From Prorocentrum cordatum (taxonomy: Eukaryota > Sar > Dinophyceae > Prorocentrales > Prorocentraceae): a stretch of DNA of 28,765 nucleotides. The stretch lies in NCBI GenBank assembly GCA_963575745.1, contig CAUYUJ010010386.1:1-28765 (forward strand). Reading direction: 5' to 3'. This document shows positions 1 through 9,500 of the stretch, one piece after another. The notes under the pieces were generated by a model. That model was not told where the DNA came from. It saw only the letters and a list, made by a program, of their open reading frames with translations, and made no database searches. Position 1 is the first letter of the stretch; each line of letters starts with the position of its first letter. The position numbers were made by a program, and so were the translations under genes.

Positions 1-5
1 GATGA

Positions 6-92
6 GGTCTAGAGATTTGGTCGTGATGTTTCGCGATGCTGGTATGTTTTGTTTGCAACGTCGGATCTGAAGGGAGGCTGTTGAGGCCGGCG
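6..92. repeat. Dispersed repeat copy 1
   Basis: This stretch resembles 22605-22663. Both start with GGTCTAG and, 45 to 49 bases later, share the 14-mer GCAACGTCGGATCT (55-68 here, 22650-22663 there), with scattered matches between. It continues into CTGTTGAGGCC (78-88), a motif also found at 13519 and 22232. It is non-coding as far as can be seen, and the family is not recognised. Confidence 0.5.
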
Positions 93-118
93 ACGAGGTT
101 GACGATGACCGACAATGA

Positions 119-495
119 CGCCGAAGTCGAAGACGGGTGGTGACGACGACGACGACGACCACGACGACGACGACGACGACGTCGACGCCGACGCCGACGC
201 CGACGCCGACGACGACGACAACTGACGACGACAACCGACGACGACGACGACGAGGCCGACGAGGGTGGCGACGACGACGACGACGCCGACTCCGACACCG
301 ACGCTGATGCCGACGCCGACGCCGACGCTCACGACGACGCCGACGACGACGCCGACGTTGACGCCGACGACGACCGCCGCGGCCGCCGACGAATACGACG
401 ACTACGACGACGACGATCGACGACGACGACGACCACGACGATGACCACGACTACGACTACACCCGACGACGACGATGATGACGACGACGACATCA
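119..495. repeat. GAC/GACGCC trinucleotide microsatellite
   Basis: The stretch is a long imperfect run of GAC units mixed with GCC. Its open frames give only serine, valine or aspartate homopolymers, so no protein is called. Confidence 0.95.
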
Positions 496-502
496 TCACC
501 TT

Positions 503-568
503 GTCAGGGGCGCCGCCCAGCAAGGCAGTCTGGCGTCAGGGGCGCCGCCCAGCAAGGCAGTCTGGCGT
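503..568. repeat. 32-bp tandem duplication
   Basis: A 32-bp unit beginning GTCAGGGGCGCCGCCCAGC occurs twice head to tail (503 and 535) with no mismatch that I see. A third, broken copy starts at 567. The stretch from 569 to 980 shows no supportable gene. Confidence 0.9.
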
Positions 569-980
569 GACGGCGGCCCGGCAATGACAATCACGGACGA
601 CCAGACGGGTGGGCACCATTGCCCGAGCATTTTCTTTGGGTGGAGGGCAAAGGGTGAAATTTGACATGCCGTTTCGATTGATCTTCGAGGCTCGAGTTTG
701 CAAAAGGTGAATCGCAAGACGGGTTGCCATTCGAGGTGCGAAAGCCTGTATGGATTTTACCTTGAGCCCTCCACTCTGAGAGAATGCTCAGGTTGCGGGC
801 CCCAGATGCACCAGTGCGGGCCGCGCAAGAAGGCGAAGAAGCACCGCCGCGGCTCCCAGCAGCAGCATATAAGCGAACGGGCGGGCTGCCATATCGGACG
901 ACTGGCGTGCGGCACCACCAGAGAAGCCCGGGCATGGCCTACGCCAGGCACGGCGGCGCTCGTGCGGATCGACCTTGCGG

Positions 981-1860
981 TCACATGAGAAGCACTCCCA
1001 CCACGAGTCGTGCGCACTGAATCTGAACACGTGGCATCCAGAAACGGCAGACAAGCGAATGCGGTTCATGGAGCCCGCCCAAACATGTAGTCGGGCCCGG
1101 GCGCCGCCCCGGCCGTTTTCGTCGTAGGCGATGCCCTGCCGCGCCTGCCTGGCAGGATGGCCCAGCCACGCGCGCAGGGCTGAGGCACATGAGCGTGCTG
1201 TCATCCGTCACCGTGTGGACAGTGGAGTCCTGCTGGGCACGAGCACCGCGAGTGGCCGCATGCTGCCTCCCGCCCTCCTGTTTGGCAGAGAGCTCGAGGT
1301 CTCCCGTCTCGAGGGCGCTCAGGGCGCGGCCGTGCACGGCCGGACGCTCGCTGAGAGGGTCGGCGCCAACGACGCGCTCCCTGACGCCGATCGGAGGAGC
1401 ACCGTCCAGGGCTGTCTGGAAGACGTGGTCCATCTGCAGCTTGCTCTGCCGGACGACGGTGTCCTTGAAGAAGGTCTCGAGCTGCGTGCGCAAGGCTCGG
1501 CAGTCCATCAGCGGCCGCATCGCCAGACTCTGCGTGGTCGCCTCCTGCGTGCAACCGAACATGCGCCAGGAGCGGGCGCAACAGCGGACGGGCGCCGCCA
1601 ACCCCACGGCGTGTTGCTCCAGCATCTTGAACACGGCCTGCACGAGCATGCTCTTGGCCTTGACGGCGACGGACGGGTGCAGGTCCGACAGGTGCCACTT
1701 GCCAGAGCTTTCCTTCACTGAGGGACGCGTTTGCGTGTGAATATCGTAGAATACCGCCAGCTCCACCAGGCACACGGTGCCATAGGAGTCGCGGGGAGGA
1801 ACATCACAACGGTCTGGCCACACCAGGGTGCGCCACCATCTGATAGGGGACGGAAGATGA
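981..1860 (-). CDS. Possible minus-strand coding region, unknown
   Basis: The minus strand stays open from the GGA tract down to 981, and between about 1860 and 1080 the translation has ordinary composition instead of homopolymer. It holds mixed helical stretches such as KSMLVQAVFKMLEQHAVGL and FFKDTVVRQSKLQMDHVFQ. No family is recognised, and no start codon can be chosen, because everything upstream is microsatellite. The tail may change frame: an alternative minus frame at 788-1080 reads SWWECFSCDRKV, with a CxxC pair. A plus-strand frame (1131-1721) is also open, so strand is uncertain. The minus strand is preferred because a polypyrimidine (CCT) tract lies just upstream on it, as before several other coding-like segments here. 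Confidence 0.35.
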
Positions 1861-2024
1861 CATAGACATAGATCCCCGCTGAATCCCGCGCTGGGTCCCC
1901 CCCCCCTGGCGCGCGGAGCGCGCCACGGGCGGTGCCAGAGGCGCAGCCAGGGGTTTCCAGCGCCGATCCGAGAGATCCGCGCGGACCTCCGAATTTTTAC
2001 GTTCGTGCCATTGTTCGTTCCCCT

Positions 2025-2112
2025 ATTTGAGGCCGTGCACCAGCTGCTTGCCGAGCACCGCTGGAGGCAGAGAAGCCTCCTCGTGGCGCCACGGGGCGTC
2101 GATGGTCGGACG
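2025..2112 (-). CDS. Possible minus-strand exon, unknown
   Basis: Directly after the minus-strand CCT tract a short stretch reads TIDAPWRHEEASLPPAVLG and on to KQLVHGLK followed by TAG. Codons mostly end in G or C. It could be an exon joined to 981-1860 by an unseen intron (about 1861-2024). No splice donor is clear, and the protein is not recognised. Confidence 0.3.
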
Positions 2113-2430
2113 GAGGAGGAGGAGGAGGAGGAGGAGGAGGAGGAGGAGGAGGAGGCGGAGGAGGAGGAGGAGGCGGAGGTGGGGGTAGGGGGGAGGTAGG
2201 GAGGGGAGGAGGAGTGAGGGAGGGGAGGATGAGGAGGAGGAGGATGAGGAGGAGGAGGAGGATGAGGAGGGGACGTAGGAGGAGGGAAAGGAGGAGAGGA
2301 GGAGGAGGAGGAGGGAGTGGAGGAGGAGGAGGAGGAGGAGGAGGAGGAAAAGGAAAAGGAACATGAGGAGGAGGAGGATGAGGATGAGGAGGAAGAGGAG
2401 GATGAGGAGGAGGATGAGGAGGAACCGAGT
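2111..2430. repeat. GGA/GAG microsatellite
   Basis: This is an imperfect (GGA)n tract with GAT variants towards the 3' end. On the minus strand it is a polypyrimidine tract lying upstream of a coding-like segment. On the plus strand its last part would read as a glutamate/aspartate-rich leader running into the retroelement remnant. Confidence 0.95.
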
Positions 2431-2436
2431 GCCACC

Positions 2437-3720
2437 GCGAAGTCAGCCAGGATCGAGCAGGGCGTGCTGGCGGACAAGCGTGACAAGGCCTAGAGGTTTT
2501 ACGACAGGGTTCAGGAGAATGCGCTGGCCGCGTGCGCCCATGTAGCTAAGTGCAAAGCCGAGCTGGCTCATGCGCTGGCGGCTGCCCAGGCCAAGGCGGC
2601 CAAGGCCTACTCGGCAATGGCGGCGAAGGAGGACCCCGTGCAGCAGCTCCAGAGCCTGGTGGCCGCGCTGGAGAAGGACGAGCGCCTGCAACAAGTGGCT
2701 GTAGGCCTTGCTGCTTTGGTGCAGCCTCTGCGTGACGCTGCTGGCCCCATGTCCGAGGACGTGGCCATGGGCGGTGGCGGTGGGGCTGGCGCAGGGGACC
2801 GCGGCGCCGAGGGCGACGGCGATGCTCCAGCGCGAGACGCTGCCGATGCCCAGGCAGCTGCCGCCGCCGCCGCGCAGGAGGAGCTGCGGCGTGAGGCCGC
2901 GCGGGCGGCTGCTGCACAGGCTGCCAAGCAGCGGGCCGATGTAGCCTGCGCTGAGCTCCTGGCGTGGTTGGCTACAGCTCAATCCGACGATGGTTTCCTC
3001 AACTCACCCGTGGAGCATGGGTATGCGACCATATGCACAGTGCAGCTATCAAGAAGTTCAAGTCCGCCGCTTCCGCAGCGAATGCCTCAAATGATCTTTA
3101 GCAGCAGCACGTGGGCTTTGGTGATCAGCAATGTAACAGGGCTCGTCGGATTGGAAACGCTGCTCCAGAACGGCAGGGTCTTAACTAACAGCGGCGGTGC
3201 AGTGCAGGATCATCACTTTTTGCAAGGACAAGCGCATGATTGGGAAAACAAGTTAGCAAAGCGAGGATGGCGAGCTTGTTTCGAGGCCGAGGTGGCCACG
3301 GTACAGGGTGGATCAAGTGGTGGGCTTACGCATATGGTGCCCACTCCAGTCGGGCTTTCGGAGGTCGAGCACATCGCGCGATCCTGGGTGCCAGGCAGAG
3401 TCTCACTGATGCATTCGACAGGTGTCACATCGGCTGGGCTTCTGCGGGTCAGCGTGTACTTCCGCGTTGGCGAAGGGCTATCGGCTCAGAGTTAGAGCAT
3501 TCTCGCCAATATTGGTGACGCCGTCAAGCTTGCAGGACGACCTTGTGTGATATCTGGTGATTTGGCCGGCGGTCTTGGACGCCGCCGTGATAGGCCCTAC
3601 TGATGGTCGACATCAGGCCGCAGCAGTGACAAGCTCGTTTGGGTCCAGGCCGCCAATTCGGAGTGGGCCGCCTCTCGAGAGAAGAAACTCTCTAAACCAC
3701 CTACGCCCAGAGGGCTGGTG
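2437..3720 (+). pseudogene. LINE-like remnant A: coiled coil plus endonuclease
   Basis: One frame runs from about 2437 to 3600 with in-frame stops at 2491-2493 (TAG) and 3493-3495 (TAG). The first part (to about 2980) is Ala/Gln/Lys-rich and helical, like the ORF1 coiled coil near 23.8 kb. From about 3115 it matches the endonuclease/exonuclease/phosphatase (EEP) fold of non-LTR elements: LVISNVTG (metal-site Asn, 3130-3132), VQDHHF (catalytic Glu replaced by Asp, 3208-3210), a Gly-Gly stretch, PGRVSLMH, LLRVSVYF and VISGDL. The Asn normally following GD is lost, and the frame shifts near 3557. Family assignment is established knowledge applied by eye. In the family this domain nicks target DNA; this copy is surely inactive. 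The nearest downstream companion is the CCHC remnant at 4318. Confidence 0.72.
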
Positions 3721-3730
3721 GGATTGCACA

Positions 3731-3900
3731 CGGCGCTGAGGCGAGGGCCACATCGTGAAAACGATCCGCCCTCAACCCATGAAGTTCCTGCATTTGCTTC
3801 AACAAGTGTGCGCGGCGCTGAGGCGAGAGCTACATTTTGGAAGCGACCCGCTCTCCAACTGCGATATTGTTGCCAGTTTTGACGCTTCGGGCTCGTATCT
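3731..3900. repeat. Imperfect 82-bp direct repeat
   Basis: CGGCGCTGAGGCGAG starts at 3731 and again at 3813. Each copy is followed by related sequence ending in CCCTCAAC or CTCTCCAAC. The surrounding 3721-3990 has no gene that I recognise. Confidence 0.6.
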
Positions 3901-4138
3901 GGTAAGGAAGTCTCAGGCGAAGCGCCTGGCCCGCCGGTCCGACTGGCCTTGGGGTGCGACACGGAGGAGTGATTCATAAGGAAAAGAAATGAGGGACCCC
4001 GACCGCGATGACGGTGGCGGCGGCCGCGGCGTGGGCGCGCCCGGCGGGGGTGGGGCGCTTCGGCCTGGCCCCAGGGGACGCCGGTGCTGTTCCGGACGGC
4101 GGCAGGCGGGCCTTCCTTCTGCTCCGCGCGGTCGTGGG

Positions 4139-4220
<82 letters not shown>

Positions 4221-4225
4221 CCGTT

Positions 4226-4290
<65 letters not shown>
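4139..4290. repeat. GTC/GTCGCC microsatellite
   Basis: A perfect (GTC)n run has a (GTCGCC)n core near 4175-4222. It abuts the 5' edge of the CCHC coding remnant, so it has replaced or interrupted whatever coded upstream. Confidence 0.97.
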
Positions 4291-4291
<1 letters not shown>

Positions 4292-4317
4292 CCTCCTCCT
4301 CGTGTTCAGTGTAGCGA

Positions 4318-4742
4318 GCTCAGTGTTAAAGACGCTGTGCAATGCTTGGGCCAGTACTCGTCGGTTCCGTGCGGGCCGTGCTGGATGCAGGTTTGGTTGC
4401 TATGCAGTAGGAGGAGACGACATCCTCCATTATTTTGTGTGCCCGAATCTGGTCCCCCGTGTCCGTGAGTGTCTTCCACGCCTTCCCCCGTGCTGGGGTA
4501 CGGATCCTATCTCCTCCTTTGTCCTCGCGCTTGTCCCTCTCATCGATTCCGATTGCCTGCTCAGTGTCGGTCTAGCCATAGATGGCTTGCATGCCACTTT
4601 CAACGCCCAGAGGTCTTCTGGGTCTGTCGGTCCCAGGTCAGCCCGGCTTTCACTGTCTGCCCGACTGCGGGCTCAAGCAGTCCGATGCTCTGTAGCACGA
4701 CCTCTAGCACGAGGTCTTCGAAGCGCGGGGTTGGACGGTTAG
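4318..4742 (+). pseudogene. LINE-like C-terminal CCHC remnant
   Basis: After the GTC tract the frame reads LKTLCNAWASTRRF, then CRFGCYAVGGDDILHYFVCP, and ends with TAG at 4740. The first Cys codon is 4386-4388 and the spacing is C-x3-C-x9-H-x3-C. This is the zinc-binding tail found after reverse transcriptase in many non-LTR retrotransposons, where an Asn-Trp/Arg-Arg-Phe segment precedes the knuckle and a tyrosine follows the His. The reverse transcriptase that should lie upstream is absent. It is probably the 3' end of remnant A, on the same strand and about 600 bp downstream, with the centre deleted and a microsatellite inserted. The downstream part of the frame is not conserved-looking. 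Confidence 0.72.
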
Positions 4743-4844
4743 CGGACGGACGTTCTTGCCCTCTTCTCGCCCTCTTGCCCGCTCGCCCTCGTCTCGTTCT
4801 TCCAAGCCGAGTCATGTGTCGTCCCTCCTCCTCGTACTCCCTCC

Positions 4845-4963
4845 CTCCCTCCCTCCGTCCTTTTTCTCCTCCTCCTCCGTTCTCCTCTTCCCTCCTCCTC
4901 GTCCTCCTTCCCCTCCTCCTCCTCCCCTCCTCCTCCTCCTTCCTCCTTCCTCCTCCTCCTCCT

Positions 4964-5010
<47 letters not shown>

Positions 5011-5040
5011 TCCTCTCCCCTCCTGCCTCCTCCTTCCAGC
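4845..5040. repeat. Pyrimidine tract with (CT)n
   Basis: CCT and TCC units lead into a clean (CT)n dinucleotide run at about 4968-5008, then CTCC-rich sequence. No coding content is seen. Confidence 0.93.
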
Positions 5041-5084
5041 CTCCTCCCTCCCGCTTCGCCTTACCTCTCCGCGGCTGGGGCGAG

Positions 5085-5195
5085 CACGAGGGGGGGGGGG
5101 AAGGGAAGGGGGGGGGAGAGGGGGCGGAGGGACGGGGACGGGAAGCGGGAGGAGCGACGGGATCGGGAGCGGGTGGAGCAGGGGCGGGGCGGAGG
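5085..5195. repeat. G-rich purine tract
   Basis: This is almost pure G with scattered A on the plus strand, mirroring the preceding pyrimidine tract. The following 5200-5800 is GC-rich, without a gene that can be supported. Confidence 0.8.
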
Positions 5196-5789
5196 CGAGG
5201 CGTGAGAGGCTGATGCTGGCAGGGGCGGGCCTTGGGGGCGCGGCCCCGTCGCAACGGCGTCGTTCATGAGCCCGCTGTGCGTTGCCCCTTTCTGAATCCG
5301 CGGTGCCTGGGGGGGAGGGCGGGGGGGAGGCGCGCTGCGCTTCTTGGAGCAGGAAGAAGCTTGCCTGGGAACGCGGAGGCTCCATGTGATCCGCGGCGAG
5401 TCCCTTGGCGCGTCCCGCGCCGTGCCCCGTGGCGTGACGGGAGCGTCCCAGAGGAGCGTCCGAGCCGTGACGGGAGACGCGGGGACGAGTCTTCCTCTTC
5501 CCGCTCCTCTTCGCCCTGCGTATCACATGTTTGAGGTCACGGCTTCCGCGCCATGCCTTGATGGGCACGGGCGGGCTCCCCAGAGGAGCGCGCGTCCGAC
5601 TCTGGCGTTCGCTTCGCTTCGCCTCCTCCTCGTCCTCCTCGCCCTCCTTCCGGGCCTTCCTAGCTGAGAGGCAGGACGGGATGAGGGGACTGAGCGGTCC
5701 TGCACTCCTTGGTGCGGACTCGTCCTGCTCTCCTTCTTGTTGCCGGCCCCACTCGCCCCACGACCCACCCCCGACCTCCTTCCACCTGC

Positions 5790-6204
5790 GGAGCACTCTC
5801 GGCCCGCCCCGCGACCCAGCCGCGACCCGCCCCGCGACCACCACTATGCTTCGGTAGAACGGTCGGCGCCTGCGGCGGGCTCGGTGAGTGGCGTGATGAA
5901 ACCAAGGACCGACCACAACGATGTTTCGCTTGCTTTAGGCCCTCGTTTTGTTTCTCGTTTCGGGTTTCGTTGTTATCTTTCTTCGTTTTCGCTGTTGGTT
6001 TGAGCGCCCCGTTTCGCCGTTCGTTTTCGTTTGGCACCGGCTTCGTTCTAAACGTTCGTTTCCAAAGTTGTGTTTCGTTCTGTTCTTCGTTGTCCGCGCC
6101 ATTTCGTTTGAAACATCGCTGTGGTTTGTCCTTTGCCAAACAAGCGCGGCCAATGCTGGGCTTCTTCACGCTTGCTCTCGAGATCGTCGCAGACTGCCGA
6201 CGAC
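5790..6204 (+). repeat. GGCGCC-family dispersed repeat, third copy
   Basis: It carries the hallmarks of the inverted repeat at 10656-11067: repeated GCGACCC units (5810-5840), CGGCGCCTGCGGCGGGCTCG (5864-5883) and TCGCAGACTGCCGACGAC (6187-6204), all in the same order. The roughly 300 bp between the last two motifs is filled with TTTCGTT-rich sequence (5935-6120) that is absent from the other copies. No protein is supported. 6205-6660 also holds no recognisable gene. Confidence 0.7.
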
Positions 6205-6660
6205 CCCGCGCTCCCCCCTCACTCAATCCACAACACCTCCAGGCCACAACCTTCGATGGTCGTTCACCGGAGCCTTGGGCGCCGACATTGAATTCAATTT
6301 TTCCTTCATTTGAAACGCATTGGGACCGCCTTTGGCCCTTCTTCCTGCTCCTCCTCGCCTCTCCTGTTCCTTCCCCCCTCGTTGTTCTCGTCTCCCTTAT
6401 AAACGGGCGAATCCCTTCCAAATCTGGTCCCAGCTCAGGCCCAGATCTGACAGCGCCAGGGGCCACATAGGCTCCCATGGAACGGTCACCAAACCAATAT
6501 ATACTCCGAGCCCCTCTCCCTGCTTCAACTTGGACGGGGCTAGGACTTGGACGAGGATAAGTCCGTTCCAGAGCGTTCCATCACGCTCTGCGAAGGCCAC
6601 GGCGCCTGAGATATCCTTCAGAGCCGCCGTGGCATTTAGGACTCGGCTTCTCTACAGCGT

Positions 6661-6775
6661 CTCATAGTCCTTCTCATCCTCATCCTTATTCTCATTGTCA
6701 TCCTCATCGTAGTCCTCATCCTCCTCCTCATCCTCCTCATCATCATCAGCATCCTCATCGTCATCGTCGTCGTCC
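6661..6775. repeat. TCC/TCA microsatellite
   Basis: Interspersed TCCTCA and TCATCG hexamers form a pyrimidine-rich tract that ends just before the spliced-leader-like sequence at 6794. Confidence 0.93.
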
Positions 6776-6793
6776 TTGGTAGCCTCCTTCCTC

Positions 6794-6816
6794 TCGATAG
6801 CCTTAGGTGGCTCAAG
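6794..6816 (+). other. Diverged spliced-leader relic (candidate)
   Basis: The segment shares TAGCC and TGGCTCAAG with the dinoflagellate spliced leader in the right order and nearly the right spacing (TTAGG in place of ATTT between them), and its first two bases, TC, also fit. It follows a pyrimidine-rich stretch and lies 76 bases upstream of a good ATG. Chance cannot be excluded, because only about 16 of 22 positions agree. Confidence 0.5.
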
Positions 6817-6892
6817 CCGCGCTTCTCTGCGCGGGAAATGGTTGCGGGACGCTGAGACCAGCTCGCGCACCAGACCAGGGCCTGCAAGAGCC

Positions 6893-7594
6893 ATGGACTT
6901 CAAGAGCATCCAGGAGTGCGAGAGCAACCTGGCGTTCGCCAAGGCGTCCGGCGACGTCTTGCTGGAGGCAGCCGCGACCCTGGACTTGGCGAAGGCTCGG
7001 CTCCACGCAGGAGTGATCGTGCAGTGGAGTGACCCCTCCTCCTCCTCCTCCTCTCCTCCTCCTCCTCCTCCTCCTCCTCCTCCTCCTCCTCTCTCCTTTC
7101 TCCCTTCTCTTCCTCCTCCTAGTCCTCCCTCCTCCTCCTCCTCCTGCCTCCTCCTCCTCCTCCTCCCCTCCTCCTCCTCCTCCTCCTCCTCCTCCTCCTC
7201 CTCCTCCTCCTCCTCCAGCGCGGCCCTCGGGGATACGGGGGGGAGCAAGACCAGGCCGCTGTTGTCGCATCGCATGCGGCGGTCGGCAAGCCGCGCACCG
7301 GAAGCTCATGCTGGCCTGGGGTTACCCGTGCGTGCAGCCGAAAGGCGCACGTCGCCAGCCTCGTCAAGAAGCTCGGCAAGTGCTCGGTGCCGTCCTCGGA
7401 GGACTCCATGGAGGCACTGAAGAGGGCCAAGGATCGGAGGGCCAGAGAAGCGATCAAGAGCACGCATTCATTCCCCCAGGGCGTCCTCCAGGCGGCCGTT
7501 CCGCCTGTGCCAGAGGCCGCGGACGACGCGGAGGACGACGACGTGGACGACGGCGACGACAAGGCGGCGACGACGACGACGACGGCGACGACGG

Positions 7595-7656
<62 letters not shown>

Positions 7657-7890
7657 GCGGCGACGACGACGAACGACGACGAACGACGACACGGCGACGC
7701 GGCGTCCTCCCGAGCAGGACGCCTTCACGCTCTCGTCGTCGGCGGGCAGCAGGGAGGGCGGGGAGGAGGCCGCACACGTCGCCGGACTGGTGCTGACGTA
7801 CAACGGGGTCCCCCCGCACGCGTACGAGATGTCCGCATCCGACCCGGAGGCTACTCATCGGCACTTCACACCGGGGCTCAAGAGACGGGG
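6893..7890 (+). CDS. Possible split gene or retrogene, unknown protein
   Basis: Three coding-like pieces lie in order. Piece 1 (6893 to about 7020) starts at GCCATGG and reads MDFKSIQECESNLAF, then an Ala/Leu-rich helical stretch ending near ARLHAGV, vaguely TPR-like. Piece 2 (about 7338-7555) reads KAHVASLVKKLGKCSV and SMEALKRAKDRRAREAI before an acidic tail. Piece 3 (about 7700-7890) reads EQDAFTLSSSAGSREGG and VLTYNGVPPHAYEMSASD in a different frame. A (CCT)n tract ending in AG (7028-7218) separates pieces 1 and 2 and could be an intron 3' end. A GAC microsatellite separates 2 and 3. A tiny upstream frame starts at 6838. The family is not recognised and exon borders are approximate. Confidence 0.42.
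7028..7217. repeat. (CCT)n microsatellite, possible polypyrimidine tract
   Basis: This is a long CCT tract with short breaks, ending CCTCCAG immediately before non-repetitive sequence. This is the layout of an intron 3' end. Confidence 0.93.
7550..7690. repeat. GAC/GGC microsatellite
   Basis: This is a GAC run with GGC interruptions. If translated with piece 2 of the preceding gene it gives a Thr/Ala tail. A different frame gives Asp/Gly. Confidence 0.93.
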
Positions 7891-8070
7891 GTCAATGCAA
7901 ACGGGGGATCGTGCAGAGCCAGGGTTGCACTGGCTTTGGTTTGGGCGCCGGATCCTGCAGGATCTTGCGGGATCCTGCAAAGCCTGGCTGACCCGGGTCT
8001 GGATTGATCCAGGTCAGCAGATCCCCGGACCCAAACGTTTCAAGCCTCCCAGATGGGATTCGGAGCAGAA

Positions 8071-8234
8071 GGGGTCGGAGGATCGCGCCGCATCGCCGAT
8101 CATGCATCGGCGATGCGGCTCGATGTGGAGTCTGATTTTCTCCACGCCGACGGCGCCGATGCATCGCTTGCGTCGCGGATGCATCGCCGATACATCGCCG
8201 ATGCATTGGCGACCCGGCGCGATCTTCCGACCCC
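8071..8234. mobile_element. MITE-like palindromic element, copy 1
   Basis: The 164-bp segment begins GGGGTCGGAGGATCGCGCC and ends with its reverse complement apart from one mismatch (8071-8089 and 8216-8234). The interior is a mosaic of smaller palindromes built from GCATCGCCGAT and ATCGGCGATGC. A related element lies at 11441-11534. There is no coding capacity and no clear target-site duplication. A small non-autonomous DNA element or a cruciform-forming repeat would both fit. Confidence 0.65.
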
Positions 8235-8299
8235 ATCTACCTGGAACCATTGGGGAGGCCTCTGAACATCAGAGTGAGGGGGCCGAACAGTCATTCATT

Positions 8300-8333
8300 G
8301 TCCCTGGGTGCGTGGCTGAAGTGGGATTCTGAA
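8300..8333 (+). repeat. Conserved 31-bp motif, plus copy
   Basis: CCCTGGGTGCGTGGCTGAA followed by GTGGGATTCTG recurs as its reverse complement at 11190-11220, with very few differences. Both copies lie next to GTT/CAA microsatellite on the same side. Confidence 0.75.
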
Positions 8334-8342
8334 GTTCGGATG

Positions 8343-8389
8343 ATTGTTGTTGGTGGTGTTTTTGTTGTTGCTGCTGCTGCTGCTGCTGC

Positions 8390-8429
<40 letters not shown>

Positions 8430-8515
8430 GGTGTTGGTGTTGGTGTTGGTGTTGGTGTTGGTGTTGGTGTTGGTGTTGGTGGTGTTGTTGTTGCTGCTGC
8501 TGTTGTTGTTGTTGA
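8343..8515. repeat. (GTT)n / GGTGTT microsatellite
   Basis: GTT units with GCT and a GGTGTT hexamer block (about 8428-8482). A minus-strand polyglutamine frame across it is not considered a gene. Confidence 0.96.
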
Positions 8516-8690
8516 ACTTTCATTTCTGAGGAATAATTATTGTTGATCCCCCCTCACCGGTGCATACTGTTGTTTCTCAATCAAAGTGTGCCCCTCGACG
8601 CTCGCACCCTGTTTCTCGACAGGGAAAGTCTTGATGCTCAAACTGCGCCACTGGCACCCCGGATTACAACAACAACGGCTCCCGCCTGAG
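8512..8690 (+). repeat. Dispersed module M, copy 1
   Basis: The module runs from ACTTTCATTTCTGAGGAATA through TTGTTGATCCCCCC, CACCGGTGCATACTG, GACGCTCGCACCCTG and GACAGGGAAAG to ACAACAACAACGG. It matches 19478-19620 in reverse orientation closely, and 9490-9690 more loosely. It carries a 16-bp insertion near 8580 relative to copy 3. No coding capacity is seen, and it could be a SINE-like or satellite-derived unit. Confidence 0.8.
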
Positions 8691-9190
8691 ACTTCCTCCA
8701 AATTTACTCAGGACCCCCGCTCCCGCCTGAGAATTCTTCACAATTTACTCAGGATCGGTGCTCCCGCCTGTGACTTCCTCGCAATCTAGTCAGGAGCCCC
8801 GCTCCCATCTGAGACTTCCTCAAAATTTATTCAGGAACGGCGCTCCCGCTTGAGACTTCCTCGCAATTGAGTCAAGACTTCCTCGCAATTTTATCAAGAC
8901 CCCCGCTCGCGCCAGAGAACCCCTCACATTTTATTCAGGAATTGCGCTCTCGCCTGTGACCTCCATGCAATGTATTCAGAAATCGCGCTTTCGACGCTCA
9001 GGAAACACGCTGCGCCAAGGACGCCGTCACAATTTACTTAGGAATCGCGCTCTCGCCATACTCAGGCATCCCGCTTGAATGTCCCACCCGCCCGACCCGC
9101 CCGTCAGGGGATCGCCGGTCCGTCGTGGGCTCCCGCCCGAGACTTCCTTCAGGAACGGCGCTTTCGCCTAGGACTTCCTCGAACGTTCAC
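8681..9190 (+). repeat. 41-bp minisatellite
   Basis: About ten to twelve degenerate copies of a unit near 41 bp: GCTCCCGCCTGAGACTTCC, then TCACAATTTACTCAGGA and a variable CG-rich joint. Copies decay towards the 3' end. A second, worse-preserved block lies at 9660-9900, and a single unit at 19622-19655. Confidence 0.88.
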
Positions 9191-9194
9191 GCTC

Positions 9195-9362
9195 TTACCT
9201 TCCTGCTCCTCCTCCCTCTCCCTCCTCCCTCCTCCCTCCTCTCCTCCCTTCTCTCTCCCTCCTCTCTTCCCTCATCCTTATGCCTCCTCGCCCAATCCCC
9301 TCTCCCTCCTCTCCCTCCTCCCTTCTCCCTCCCCTCTCCTGCCTCCTCCCTCCCTCTTTCTA
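9195..9362. repeat. Pyrimidine (CCT/CCCT) tract
   Basis: Imperfect CTCC-rich sequence lies between the minisatellite and the duplicated 9374-9500 segment. Confidence 0.9.
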
Positions 9363-9373
9363 ATACGCGTTGC

Positions 9374-9500
9374 AAGTAAGGAAGACATGTACCCCCAAGG
9401 GGAGTTCGATCAACGACGAACAGGGCGGGTACCGAGGGTTTGGGATATACGTGTTGAAGTGCCCGCGAACAGGTAATAACAAACAGTTTTAACATGTTTG
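9374..9500 (+). repeat. Duplicated segment, copy 1 of 2
   Basis: It is similar to 10118-10245, offset by about 740 bp. Shared landmarks are CCCCAAGGGGAGT-like sequence, GGGCGGGTA, CGAGGGTTTGG, ATATACGTGTTGAA, GCGAACAG and a following GTT run. It marks a tandem duplication together with module M and the minisatellite. Confidence 0.82.

Noticed and set aside
503-568. CRISPR-like array
   Set aside because: The 32-bp units are directly adjacent without spacers, and the genome is eukaryotic. No other spaced array exists in the window.
4600-5916. 438-residue minus-strand open frame
   Set aside because: It crosses CT and G-rich tracts and gives Arg/Glu/Pro-rich low-complexity text. Codon use is that of the repeats.
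8269-8523. Minus-strand polyglutamine protein
   Set aside because: It is the GTT microsatellite read in one frame. Serine, valine and leucine homopolymer frames elsewhere were rejected for the same reason.
8541-8580. LTR of a retrovirus-like element
   Set aside because: Module M copies are not paired in direct orientation around coding sequence, and lack TG...CA ends and primer sites.
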